A stretch of 64,000 nt of DNA from Eleginops maclovinus (taxonomy: Eukaryota; Chordata; Actinopteri; Perciformes; Eleginopidae). A program made the translations under genes and the position numbers. Below, piece after piece: positions 17,610 through 28,893 of the stretch. The notes below the pieces were generated by a model that was given only the letters and a program-made list of their open reading frames with translations, searched no databases and was not told where the DNA came from. The DNA lies in assembly GCF_036324505.1 (NCBI RefSeq), contig NC_086368.1:10481421-10545420 (forward strand), given 5' to 3'. How positions within the stretch are numbered: position 1 is the stretch's first letter; each line of letters begins with the position of its first letter.

Positions 17610-19204
17610 CTTGGCTCAATGAAGTGTTAACAAAGCGCCCTTCGGTGTTGCCAGGTATGTGGGACTCCTCCCAGAACAACCACAGGCCCGATCAGGAACA
17701 CTCTCCATGTTGTCCCCACGAATATACAATAATACCCATTTAGGTGTTATTTTCAGGTTGATTGTCTTTATAATCACATTTCTGGACAACAATTACAGAG
17801 GATAACTAATTGGCCATTCAAATGTGTGATCTCAGGCTTCCTTTAACAATGCTTATTAAATATGTTTTAATTAACAATATAAATAGAATAGAAAAAAACG
17901 TCAGTAAAAGCAAAAAGAGAGAGTTCAAACATAGGGATGGACACACATAAACAAATCATAAATAAAACATAAAACAGATGGATATCAATTTGTGGAAGAC
18001 AGTTTTGGAGGTGAATAAAATGAATGTAAACAGGATCGTCACAAATAGCTATATTATGCATTATCAGAAGTAGCTTAATGGAAAAATATCTATCTAAACT
18101 GTTTATTTAACAATAAATTAAGTATTTATAGGTAAATTGGTAGAAATAGAACCGACTTTTCATAAATAAATGATAATATAATTATTATTATTATTTATAA
18201 TGGATTTATAATGGACGTGTTATAGAATAACAACAATCTTTACCCTAAAGAAACCTGTGATTAGTATTTTAAAAGGTACAACACTTCCACATACAAACCA
18301 AAACTGAAAAAATTCTAAACCTGGCAACCCTGACGCATTCAAGGCATGTTGAATTACTAGGAAAGATACTAGTTGCAAGACATTAGTGTTGATCATGTAG
18401 CCTACGGTGTAAAAATACTGAATACTGTTGATAATATGAATGTATTTCCACTAACCTATATCTATTACATTCTAGCTGTTATTCCCCTCAAGCCTAAATC
18501 CCGGCTGAAGTAGCTACCTTACTTCAGCCGGGATTGTTTGCGTGATCGACACAGTATGAGGATATCGGTTAATATCAATAGGCCTACTAAGGGCTCTAGA
18601 AATATGCAATTAAAGTAGTTTATTATTAATTGTTGTGTGTATAATACTTGGCCTACGGTTTAGGTTTTGAAAAGAGCGCCATATAGACGATGGTAGTCCT
18701 AATTACAATAACTCTGAAATCACTTGAATGCGGCATCAGAATTCTCAGCCCACTAACGCTCTCTACTCAAACTAAGGCAGGGTTTTGTATTGAACAAAAA
18801 TATACTTTGCATTGACACAGGCCTGAGATTGCAGAGAAAGAAAAAAGACAAGATAGTCTGTAAAAAAGAAAATGGTGTGAATAAATAATGAACAAGTATC
18901 ACACTATAGGACTTTGGATGCAGACCCCATGCCATTTTATTGTATACAAGAAAATCCACTCATGATATACATTATATAGAAGTGTTGGGAGCCTAATTGA
19001 CTAGTGCACTCATTCATCTTTAAATCAGGTCCCTCACTGTATCACCAAGTAACACTGTAAAGCTGTTCTTACTATTTTTGAACTTGGTGCCTTTCCATTG
19101 GACATATGTGTCCCATTATATTATCACACCTACAAAGCATTATTTATCCAAGAAGGGCTTTACCCAGTAAAGACACACAAACCTGCCAGTTATTAAGGTT
19201 GATG
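17610..19204. other. capza1 upstream region and intergenic DNA
   Basis: The first roughly 110 bp above the capza1 ATG should hold its 5' UTR and core promoter, but no motif fixes the start. The rest is AT-rich without coding exons. The only distinct structure is a perfect short hairpin at 18497-18535, listed separately. Confidence 0.5.
18497..18535. repeat. Perfect 16-bp inverted repeat with 7-nt loop
   Basis: Arms aatcccggctgaagta (18497-18512) and tacttcagccgggatt (18520-18535) are exact complements. It is GC-rich within AT-rich DNA. It is not followed by a T-run and is too short for a pre-miRNA. Function unknown. Confidence 0.85.
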
Positions 19205-21962
19205 TGGTCCAATTTATAACATTATAATTTGTTTGGTTTTTTAAATTTTTTATTTATTCATATACAACCACAAGTCAATTATGCTTACAAATATTGTTTA
19301 TTTCCAAATATATTGAAATCTGACCTTATTTGTATCAATGAACATTGAATTTTATCTGTAGTATAAGCTTACAACTAACATGTCTCCTACTAGAGGAGAC
19401 AAATTCAGTGTGGATGAAGGCCCATAAAAGAACATACTGAAATGTGAATTATTTGCCCCCACCCCCCTGCATTAGGAGTTTCTTTTTCTGCTCAATGTGA
19501 AGGACTTTGCAACAGCTTTATATAAGAACCCAGTATACCCATTTAAATGTCACGATAAGCACTGGAAGTATTTTTAGCCACAAGAGACTTTGTCTGTAAA
19601 AAAACAACAAATGGAACAAGAAATGCTTTAAGGGATCAGAATCAACATTTCAGTTGTTAATTGATACATAACATTGGTAAAGTGACCTGAGTGAGTTTTA
19701 ATTGTAAATATCTTTGCAATTAATTACTTGAATAATTCACAATTCCAGGTATTCCTCAATTAACTTGTTTTTGATAATCACAAAGTCTTATTTTAATTTT
19801 TCCTCTCTTAATTTATGAACTAAAACAGTTTTTGTATCACTACATCAGGTTTACATACATGAGTAAAAAATGACCCATGTATGCTATGTGCGATAAAAAT
19901 TAAAAAAAGACACACTCTAATAATAATGTTGTTAAAAATAATTGCTTGAGCATTGATTTGGACCAAGAACCTTTGATTTATAAATATTATCAGTAAGGAA
20001 CATGTTTACTGTGAACTACTTTTTACATGCCACACTTCATACCATGTCACATCTCAACAGGCTGCTTTCGCACATCTGATTCATATAAGACTTATTGTAC
20101 ACTTCTTTTACCTAAGAAACTATTTGATATCTATATTGTGAAAGATAAGTGTACATAATATTTGAACATGACTTGATCTTCCTTGAAATTGAGGGAGAAG
20201 CATATCTCAGAATATGGATTCAGTGGCAACATGACCATGCATGGTCAGCTAGGTGCTGAAGAAGGGGAAGGCTGTTGTCCTCCGGAGCACCATGCATGAC
20301 GCCAGAGCAGTGGATGACAGCAGTGTGAAGAAGAAAGCAGCAGTGATCTAGTAAAACAAAACAAAATCAGGAGTATACGCAATAGATCAGATGGTTCGCA
20401 CCTACACATGCAAGCGGAGAGCACGGAGGTTGCCCAATGTGCTGGATGTTACCACACTCCATGCTTACACCAACTTCACAGCACAATACCCTGATTTCAT
20501 TGGTGCAATGCATGGAGGCTATTCATCAAGGAGCTGGGCAAAGAGCTTATCATGTCGCATATGAAGAGGCACATGGAGGGCACGCCCCACCTCTAAAAGC
20601 ACATAACAGGAGCAATGGAAAGATGTGGGCAAATAAACAAATGCAGCCACCACCCAGCTACATGAGGGCCAAGTTAATAGGAAGAGGTGCAAGATTTGCC
20701 CAGCTGGTATTAAAAGTGCAGCAGCCCTGTGTGCAAGGATCACAAACAATTGATTGTCAGTCGTGAGGCAGGAAGAAACCAGAAGTGATCTAGTACTATC
20801 ACAAAATTACCAAATTACTGTGATAGTACTGGATCACTGCTGGTTTCTTCTTCAGATTATCGTCATCCACTGCTCTGGCATCATGCATGGTGCTCCGGAG
20901 GACAACAGCCTTCCCCTTCTTCAGCACCTAGCTGACCATGCATGGTCATGTTGCCACTGAATCCATATTCTGAGATATGTTTCTCCCTCAATTTCAAGGA
21001 AGATCAAGTCATGTTCAAATATTATGTACACTTATCTTTCACAATATAGATATCAAATATTTTCTTAGGTAAAAGAAGTGTACAATAAGTCTTATATGAA
21101 TCAGATGTGCGAAAGCAGCCTGTTGAGATATGACATGGCATGTCGTGTGGCATGTGAAAAGTAGTCCACAGTAAACGTTCCTAACTGCAAAAATATACAA
21201 ATCAAAGCTTCTTGGTCCAAATCACTGCTCAACAACAAAAACATTATTATAGTATGTCTTTGTAAATGAGTATATACAATGATTTCCAAAACTATATTAA
21301 AGAAACACTCAACCATGCATGACATAACGTTGTAGGTCAATACGGGTGTAGTGTTCTCGTGCAGTGTGTCGAAACTCTGACTAAACACTGAGTTAAACCG
21401 TAGCCAATGAGACAAAGTCGTAGTAAGCTTGACCTTTTACTTTCACTTCTTCATCAACAGACGGTGAAAACTGCAAATACAATAATACAAAAATATTGTG
21501 TCTATTTATGACAACCTTATGACTAACATCACGTTATGCATAGTTATAAATAACAACAGAAACTGTCCAATACTGAAATGAGGCATTCTGATTGACAATT
21601 GCATCACTTTTTAGCTTGTATACAACACATCAAACAGTTTTTCGAACTAAATCCATCATAATATAACATCTTCAACATGTCCTTTAACAATCAAACAACT
21701 CACGGCATTGCCACTCTGATGCCTCCAAGTGGATGCTGATTGATTATGTTCCGATGCACATGTCGGCCATTCTTTCTACCCAGCTAAGTTCAACAGGAAG
21801 ATCGCCGGAAGAGCCTGAACCGGAAGTGACTAAACCGGAAGTGACGTCGTCGCAAAAACTAAAACAACAAAATAATATTAATTTTTACATTAGCTAATTT
21901 AAACTGTAAAGTAATTATTTAAGAAATAAATGTAATAATATTAAATGCCTGGAGAGGCAACA
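19205..21962 (-). repeat. Left (3') LTR of the BEL element, about 2.76 kb
   Basis: The right boundary is set by TGTTGCC (minus strand) next to a polypurine tract. The left boundary is tentative: plus-strand tggt at 19205 matches tggt at 25188 where homology with the right copy fades. It contains a foldback of about 1.4 kb in its middle. The length is large for an LTR, so another element may be inserted in it. Confidence 0.6.
19915..21300. repeat. Large inverted repeat (foldback) inside the left LTR
   Basis: The arm at about 19915-20340 and the arm at about 20860-21300 are reverse complements over roughly 430 bp with few differences. Examples: ccggagcaccatgcatgacg (20284) against gcatcatgcatggtgctccg (20878), and matching tatagatatcaaatatttt/ctatttgatatctatat stretches. 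The spacer is about 520 bp. A second short near-palindrome (gtgatctagtac / gtactggatcac) lies at about 20786-20838. Confidence 0.85.
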
Positions 21963-21963
21963 C

Positions 21964-21976
21964 ACTCCCCGCCTGA
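21964..21976 (-). other. Polypurine tract of the BEL element
   Basis: On the minus strand AGGCGGGGAG directly precedes the TG that opens the left LTR and lies about 50 bp after the stop of the long open frame. This is the normal position of the plus-strand primer of an LTR element. Confidence 0.55.
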
Positions 21977-22027
21977 CCTATGTGAGGTCACTTAGAGCTT
22001 GTACAGATCTTAAATATAGTCTGTCTA

Positions 22028-25000
22028 TCAGTCTTTAGGAAGGAGCAGAACAATTTCTGCAGTCGGCCGGAGAAAGGTTTTGACCTTGCCTTGGTCAGTT
22101 GTTTTCACTTCGACCTTCCTTACATGTCCATCTTTCCCAGGGAAAGTGGCATTGACTCTGGCCATAGGCCAATAGTTGCGAGCGGCCTGCTTGTCCCTGA
22201 GCAGAACCAGATCTCCAACCTGAAGGTTTCTTCGGGGCACTGTCCACTTCTGTCTGTGCTGCAACGAAGGTAGGTATTCTCGACTCCAGCGGGTCCAGAA
22301 CTGGTTTGCAAGGGCCTGGACTTGCCTCCATTGTTTTGTGTACAGGTCTTTGTCGGAAAAGTCTCCGGGGGGAGGTGGAACCCCCGACTTTTGTGTGAGG
22401 ATCATGGATGGAGAAAGTATGAAGGGCTTCTCGGGATCCGTAGACACAGGTAAGAGTGGGCGTGCATTCATGATCGCTATGACCTCCGCCATTAGTGTGC
22501 ATAGCACTTCATGGGTCAAGCGAGTGTTTTGCCGTTGAAACATTGAATCGAGGATTCTTCTGGCAACGCCGATCATACGCTCCCAGGAACCTCCCATATG
22601 AGAGGCGTGCGGAGGGTTGAATTCCCAGTCAGATAGTTCAGAGGTAAGCTCTCTAAGGAGGGCTCTTCCCTGGATCGTGACAGGTGCCAGTAGACCCAGG
22701 GGATCAAAAATACTGTTGACTGTGGATAGGACTCCACGTCGAGTGAATGGTTTATCCACGGTTGATGCAGAGTAGGTGAACGTGTCAGACGTGATCTCCC
22801 ACAGTAGACCTAAGCTCCGTTGTGTGGGTGCAGTTTCTCCACTTAAATCCAGGTCTTTGACGACTGGAGCACAATCTTCCAGTGGAAAAGCCTCTGTGAC
22901 TTCTGGACTGTTTGATACGAACTTGTGCAGGTGCAGGTTTGATTCTGCGAGAGAGGCCTGTGTTCGCTGGAGGAGGTCGATGGCTTTGGCTTCAGATGGT
23001 AGGGATATTAGGCCATCATCCACGTAGAAGTGTCTTTCTACAAACGCGACAGTATCGGCTCCATGCTCTCGTGAGCCCTCTCTTATGGCTCTTCGTAGCC
23101 CATAAGTTGCAACAGCAGGAGATGGTGAGTTGCCAAAGACGTGGACCTTCATCCGGTACTCAACAACTTCCTTGTTCACATCACTGTCCTTATACCACAA
23201 AAACCGGAGGAAGTTGCGATGGTTTTCGTGCACTAAGAAACAATGAAACATCTGTTGGATGTCTGCAAGAATTGCAACCCTCTCTTTCCGGAAGCGTAAA
23301 AGCACTCCAAGGAGGGAGTTGTTGAGATCGGGTCCAGTGAGGAGCACGTCATTGAGGGAGACGCCGGAGTACTGGGCACTGGAATCAAAGACAACCCTGA
23401 TCTGATTGGGTTTCTGTGGGTGATAAACCCCAAACGTTGGGAGATACCAGCACTCCTCCCCTTCTGTCAGCGATGGTGCTTCCTCTGCATGTCCATTTGC
23501 AAATATCTTCTTCATGAATGTCACGTACTGTTCTTCCATTTCTGGTTTTCTTTTCAAGGTTCGTTGCAAGGATGCGAACCGATTGACTGCCTGCCCTTTG
23601 TTATTTGGTAAAGGCTGGCGTAGTTCTCTGAAGGGCAGTGGGGCGACCCAACTGTTAGCTTCGTCTCTGTAGACGTTTGTGTCCATTATCTTCATGAAGA
23701 TGGTGTCTTCCACTGATGGAGCAGGTTTGTTGTCGTTCTCAGTACGGTTGAACACTGTCTGTCCTAGCATACTCTCTGGTGCTGTACCAGACCTGTTAAG
23801 GCTACGGGGCGTCTCCTTGACATGCATGAAGCTTGTACAGGGTTGAAAGATTGAGTGGCGACCGCTGTCTAGCACGTTTGTCTTGAACGTGTTGACTGTT
23901 GGTTTATGTACATTACCCAAGCACACTTCTCCTATCACTACCCAACCTAAATCCAGACGTTGGGCAAAGGGGGCATTATGCGGTCCGTTGACCTGCTGCC
24001 TTACCTTGTGTGCCCTAAGGACATCTCTTCCGAGCAGCAGTAGTATTTCTGCCTCTGGGTCCAGTTCAGGGATGTGCTCGGCAATGTGATGGAGATGAGG
24101 CTGATGAAGAACAGCGTTCGGTGTTGGAATCTCAGACCGATTATTCGGGATCTCATGACACTCAATGAGTGGTGGGAGAGAAATGAGCACTGTGCCATCC
24201 AGTGACTCGATTTCGAATCCTTCTGCCCTCTTGCCGGATGTTTCTATGATGCCGGAGCAAGTTCTGAGATGGTACGGGAATGGTTTGCTCTTCACACTGA
24301 ACAGCTTGAAGAACTCTGGTCTTGCTAATGAGCGATTGCTCTGGTCATCCAGGATCACATAGGCTTTGATGGCCATGTCCTTTGAACCCTTGGGGTAAAG
24401 CTTTGCGAGACACATCTTTGAGCATGAGCGGCTCCACTGGCCTGGACTGCAAACTTCTGTGCAGCTTGCTCCAACGACAGCAATGTCGGGATCGTCTTCT
24501 CCCTCCCCGCCGTACTCTCGTGACGGTGAAGGAGCCTTGACGGTTTGAGGAGGTGGGCCAGGGTGCATGGCTGTATCATGACTGGTGCTGTTGCATTCAA
24601 AGCACTTCACAGAGAACCTGCAGTCTTTGGCAAGGTGAGAGATGGAGGCGCAACACTTAAAACATATTCCTTTCTCTCTGAGGAAGGCCTTTCTATCATC
24701 GAGGAGTTTATTCCTGAATGTTCTACACCTTTTAAGGGGATGGGGTTTGTTATGTAACGGGCAGTTCTTGTAAGGGTCGTTGGTTGTGGAAAGATCCGTT
24801 TTGTGCACTGAGATGGGTTTGTTGGTGTTAAAGTTCCGTGAAAATGGTTTGTCAGGTTTGGTGGGTGTTGTGGTGCTGCCTTGATGAATGAAGCTAGGGT
24901 CGCTACGCTTTTTTGCCTCGTAGCTAACAAAGTTGCAAAAATACTCGAAGGGGGGGAAACGCCCGTCGCTTCCTTCTTTGTACCGTGACCCTGCGGACAC
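22028..25000 (-). CDS. BEL/Pao polyprotein remnant: gag zinc knuckles, protease, RT, integrase tail
   Basis: One uninterrupted 990-codon frame, opened by a GTG-like codon; an in-frame stop at 25043-25045 shows that most of gag is absent. Order from the N-terminus: about residues 75-150, a Cys/His-rich gag end (CPLHNKPHPLKRC, CFKC, CFEC); about 215-330, a retropepsin-like domain with ILDDQSNRS; about 515-700, reverse transcriptase with ADIQQMFH and the catalytic YVDD; then a RelE-like join where LLRELTSELSDW passes directly into NPPHASHMGGSWERMIG, a sequence from the end of the integrase core; then the DUF5641-type C-terminal domain. RNase H and nearly all the integrase catalytic core are missing. 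The frame has no stop or shift, which suggests a young deletion or selection. Not expected to integrate by itself. Confidence 0.85.
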   Translation of the reverse strand: MSAGSRYKEGSDGRFPPFEYFCNFVSYEAKKRSDPSFIHQGSTTTPTKPDKPFSRNFNTNKPISVHKTDLSTTNDPYKNCPLHNKPHPLKRCRTFRNKLLDDRKAFLREKGICFKCCASISHLAKDCRFSVKCFECNSTSHDTAMHPGPPPQTVKAPSPSREYGGEGEDDPDIAVVGASCTEVCSPGQWSRSCSKMCLAKLYPKGSKDMAIKAYVILDDQSNRSLARPEFFKLFSVKSKPFPYHLRTCSGIIETSGKRAEGFEIESLDGTVLISLPPLIECHEIPNNRSEIPTPNAVLHQPHLHHIAEHIPELDPEAEILLLLGRDVLRAHKVRQQVNGPHNAPFAQRLDLGWVVIGEVCLGNVHKPTVNTFKTNVLDSGRHSIFQPCTSFMHVKETPRSLNRSGTAPESMLGQTVFNRTENDNKPAPSVEDTIFMKIMDTNVYRDEANSWVAPLPFRELRQPLPNNKGQAVNRFASLQRTLKRKPEMEEQYVTFMKKIFANGHAEEAPSLTEGEECWYLPTFGVYHPQKPNQIRVVFDSSAQYSGVSLNDVLLTGPDLNNSLLGVLLRFRKERVAILADIQQMFHCFLVHENHRNFLRFLWYKDSDVNKEVVEYRMKVHVFGNSPSPAVATYGLRRAIREGSREHGADTVAFVERHFYVDDGLISLPSEAKAIDLLQRTQASLAESNLHLHKFVSNSPEVTEAFPLEDCAPVVKDLDLSGETAPTQRSLGLLWEITSDTFTYSASTVDKPFTRRGVLSTVNSIFDPLGLLAPVTIQGRALLRELTSELSDWEFNPPHASHMGGSWERMIGVARRILDSMFQRQNTRLTHEVLCTLMAEVIAIMNARPLLPVSTDPEKPFILSPSMILTQKSGVPPPPGDFSDKDLYTKQWRQVQALANQFWTRWSREYLPSLQHRQKWTVPRRNLQVGDLVLLRDKQAARNYWPMARVNATFPGKDGHVRKVEVKTTDQGKVKTFLRPTAEIVLLLPKD

Positions 25001-25187
25001 CCACTCTCCTGAAGCCCGTAAGGAGTTTGTCCACGATTGGTCCTATCCCGCGAAGGTGTCCAGATAGGACAAGCCGTCAGATATCCATCTTCTTTAGCAA
25101 CTTGGATCTCTGCAAGTAGATTCCCAAGCTCCGTAACTTCATGATCCATTAGGCCTGAAATCTTAGCGAATTTTGTTCCAGGAACGT

Positions 25188-26852
25188 TGGTACATTATAT
25201 TTTCGATGATTATCGGGCAGCTTTACAGTTCACCAAACCGTTAAATGTGGCTTTGTCTATAGCAATTGTGGTTGTTGACAATTCAACAACCAAGTCATTG
25301 CTTAAAATATGTTTCACAATATATTTAATCGACCTTTTTTTCATGAGTCATTGTTTATCTGTTAGTTACACTACATGTCTCACTTGAGAACAAACAGAGT
25401 GGTAACAAAAAAACACAAAATTTTTGCCCCACCCTGCATTAGATTTCTCTGCGGGCTTGCACCATCATAAACCCTGTAAGCCCATTTAAGTCACAAGCCT
25501 AGTAACCACAAAGACTTTGCCTAAAAACACCAAATTGGAACAGAATGCTTTAGGGAAATCATCAGTTGTAGTATACATACATGAGTCAATACATGAGTGA
25601 GTTTTATTAACCTTACCTTTGCAATTTTACTTGTAAATTAATTCAGGTTTGCAATACTTGCTTGATTCCAGCTTTTTTTTTCCCTTTTGACTTTTGATAA
25701 AAAGTATCGTATCCACATAGGTTTGCACATGATAAAAAATGACTCCATGTATTGCTATGTGGGATAAAAGTTAAAAAAGAACACTCTTTTAATATGATTG
25801 TAAAAATTATGTGCTTGCGATTTGACCCCTTTTGATTTATAGATATTCAGTCGTCGATAACAGTACTTGAACGCCTCTGCCACTTCATACCATGACTTCA
25901 ACTAGGCTGCTTCAGCCTGTTCTATAAGATTAGCACTTTCCAGAAACTTTTGTATTATATTAAGATAGTGTACCAATATTTGAATGCGATCTCTATTGAG
26001 GACATTCTAAATTGGATTCTCTACAGACCTTTTCCAAGCTATTTAGCGTTGCCTCCGGTGCAATAGCATACGCCATGCAGGGATGACAGCTTAGAGAAGC
26101 AGCAGTGGTCTGTACAACAAATTATGAGTATCGCTGATAGATGTTTCGCACCTACACTGCGCGAAGCCGACCCATGTGCTGTGTTCCATCGCTACACCAC
26201 TTCAAACATCCAACTGACTTTCATTAGTGTCAACGTGCAGTATTCATCGAAACTCTGACTAAACACGAGTTAATCCATAGAAGCAATGAGACAACGCAAG
26301 CTACCTTTTAATGCACATAACAGAGCAAAAGATGTGGAAAAAACTGCAAAAATACAATAATAAAAAAGATTTGCCGTGTATTAGTGACAACCTTAGGACT
26401 ACAAACAATTGATTGTAGTCTACAAAAAACCAGAAACTGTACATCACAAAATTAAAATTACTGATGACATATGATCACTTTTTTACTTGTTACCATCACA
26501 TTTCAATGCATGTTTCGAACTAACAGCCTTCCTTCTTAACTCTACATGCATGGTCTTTGAACAATGAATCCAACTCCGGCATTGATTGATCTCCTCAATT
26601 TCAGGATGATCAGTTCATGTCAATGATGTACCTTCTTTCTACAATAGATATCAAATTTCTTAGGTAAGAATGCAAGAGTCTATATGAATCGATGTGCAAA
26701 ACCGGAGATATGACGCGTCGTGTGCAAAATACTAAACTCAACAAAAAATATACAATAAATTGAAATATTAAACCATTACTATATTTTGTAAATGAGTAAT
26801 TATTAAGATTTAAAATATATTAAAGAAACACTAAATGCCTGGAGAGGCAACA
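25188..26852 (-). repeat. Right (5') LTR copy of the BEL element, scrambled
   Basis: It shares the TGTTGCC end (26852) and collinear blocks with the left LTR but is about 1.1 kb shorter. In 25275-26240 it follows 19258-20530 with many losses of 1-6 bases. From about 26240 to 26850 it alternates short pieces of two successive parts of the left LTR (20520-21310 and 21350-21960). The mixed character may extend to about 26930. See findings. Confidence 0.6.
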
Positions 26853-27830
26853 CAACGGGTCATTTTTCACCTATGTTGGCCCTTAGAAGGGGTTTGCATA
26901 GCTTGTGTATCAAAGGGTTAACAGGTCTGAGAAAGTGCCAGCAAAGAAGAAGAAGAAGAACAAAACATTCAAGCAGGCCTCTGCTGAAGTGAAACAGGCA
27001 ACCAGTAAATCAATAGATTGTGTGCAAGCCAACTTAGACCTAAATGCTTCCTTTTATCTTTGGTGTTTCAGTAGAGCTAGTTACTAGCTATTCTTGCAAG
27101 GCACAAGGTGGCTCCATAGTTGCAAGATATGTCTGCCCTGGAAGCATAATTGTTCATGCTACCAGTCAGTAGTCAACATCTGATGGTGCATTGGTTTGAG
27201 AGGATAATACAGAAACACAACATCAGAATCTGGTTCATGACAAGTGGATTTGACAGAAAATATTAAAGAAAAAATACTTTGAAATACTAGTTTAACATTA
27301 CAATGAAACAGTTGACAGAAGCAAGCCAAGCCATTCCATTGGCTACTTGTTTTGGATAAACGGATGCATGTCAAAACATGCATTGGTCACACAGTTTGTT
27401 ACAATACGTTTTTTTTGTGTCCCCAAATAATGATTCACACATTTTTGTAATAGTTTCTGCAGGCATTTGTATAAATACAGATAAAATGCATTACACATGT
27501 GTCAAGAACCCCTGTATATAATGTTATTATTGGATTTGTCTAAGGATATTGTTGTCCATGGCCAAGATGTCACAGTACAAAATGGTGTTGCAAATTTCTA
27601 GCAGAACAATAGCAAGAACAAGTTATGCAGGTTTTTGGAGAACAAAAACACACAAAGAAATGGAAGCAATAGGGACATAGGCCTGAAAGAAGGGAAATAC
27701 ATGTGTATGTATTAATAATCATCATTGTTTTAGGTTATTACTGAATTATCTATTCATTTTTAGATGTGTACTGTGAATCGGAATTATACAACAAGCTCTT
27801 ATCAACAGTTCAACAAATGCAGATTTTACC
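26853..27830. other. Intergenic DNA between the BEL element and ncoa5
   Basis: No coding exon is convincing. The first 80 bp still resemble the internal edge of the BEL element. A short (gaa)n run occurs at 26946. The remainder is AT-rich. Confidence 0.5.
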
Positions 27831-28140
27831 AAAGTAACCAGCGTGGGGCGACGTTTTGTCAACAGTAATTGTGGCGGCAGAAGAAGACGAGCAGGCTGCC
27901 GTAAAGTAGCAGCAGCAGCAGCAGAAGAAAAAGCAGTTTTGTGACACAAGCTAGCGATATCGCCTCGACCAGTAACTGTCCGGCCCTGAGTGGCAGTAAA
28001 CCGAGAAACAATTGATTTTGAGGGTGAGTGAAGAGTCGCTATGTTTTCTGTAATACAACGTCATACACACGGAAATTGTGCCCCCGTGCAATTGGCCGGT
28101 AGCATTGAGGCTAGCCGTTAACCTGTATGCTAACAAGAGC
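27831..28140 (+). promoter_or_regulatory. Presumed ncoa5 promoter and non-coding exon 1
   Basis: A CpG-bearing, (cag)n-containing stretch ends in a good splice donor, gagg|gtgagt (after 28023). It is the nearest plausible 5' exon upstream of ncoa5. The transcription start is unplaced and a TATA box is not evident. This assignment is inferred from position and donor quality only. Confidence 0.4.
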
Positions 28141-28840
28141 TAACACTAAATTGCTAGCTAACCGCTAACTTAGCTACGTGTATCTATGTCGCCATAGCGT
28201 ATGTTAACCATTAACAAAAATAAATGTATGGAAATGAAAAGATGCATGGGAATCTGATATTAAAAACACGCCTCAAAGCTCGCTACATATTATTTGTTAG
28301 CACAACCCGATAGGCTACTGTAGCGCGTGGCACGCCATTTACTGCGCGAGCAGTGTTGTACAGGTGTGCATGCCTACCGTTGGAAACGGTCAAACTACTA
28401 CTTAAGAGGTCAACATTGACGGTATAACGACTTTAATTAATTTATATTTCAAGAAATAAAGTAACAGTTTGCATTACTCTGCAGTAGAGTCATTCATTTC
28501 CTGCAGAGACTTTCATCCCCGCCTCTGAGACCAACTGTTTGCTACACGTATGAATTTCAAGTGGTCAACAAATGTAACTTACTGATAACGGCATTAGATT
28601 ATTAAAATGTATATCAGTTCTGTGTTGATATACTTGCAGATGAGTTGCCTACCTGGGTTCTTTCAAAGTATGAAAATACATAAGGTTTAACCCACGAAGT
28701 GTCTTATTTTCAGAATATTAGCCTACAAGTTGGATAGATGAATAGATTGATATACAATTAAGGTAATACATTTAAGCCATTGTATGGATACATTTGTAAT
28801 TCATGTTTTAATAAGTGTTGAATATTTTTCTTCCCCTCAG

Positions 28841-28893
28841 ACTGTTGGTGTAAATTGTGTGGACACAGAATCCAGGGCATTGTTCAAGTTAAG
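28841..28893 (+). other. Possible non-coding 5' exon 2 of ncoa5
   Basis: A strong polypyrimidine acceptor (ttcttcccctcag) precedes 53 bp ending in aag|gtatgt. It has no ATG-led frame and lies between the presumed exon 1 and the start-codon exon (acceptor at 30240). It is a candidate UTR exon only. Confidence 0.4.

Larger units (their letters stand above)
19205..26852 (-). mobile_element. BEL/Pao LTR retrotransposon, internally deleted
   Basis: Two long related flanks (19205-21962 and 25188-26852) surround an internal region coding for BEL/Pao proteins on the minus strand. The outer end of each flank, read on the minus strand, starts TGTTGCCTCTCCAGGC. A purine-rich tract (AGGCGGGGAG) lies directly before that end of the left flank, as expected at a 3' LTR. 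The right flank would be the 5' LTR. No clear primer binding site or 5-bp target duplication was found; the right copy is badly disordered, which may hide both. Much of gag, RNase H and the integrase core are missing, so the element should be non-autonomous. Confidence 0.8.

Noticed and set aside
20437..20766. 109-codon frame in the foldback spacer
   Set aside because: No recognisable domain, inside a non-coding LTR, and the homologous right copy does not keep it.
25045..25149. ATG-led frame at 25149 as a gag start for the BEL polyprotein
   Set aside because: It is in another frame from the zinc-knuckle/protease/RT frame, has no gag-like sequence, and the main frame has a stop at 25043-25045. 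Gag is truncated, not merely shifted.
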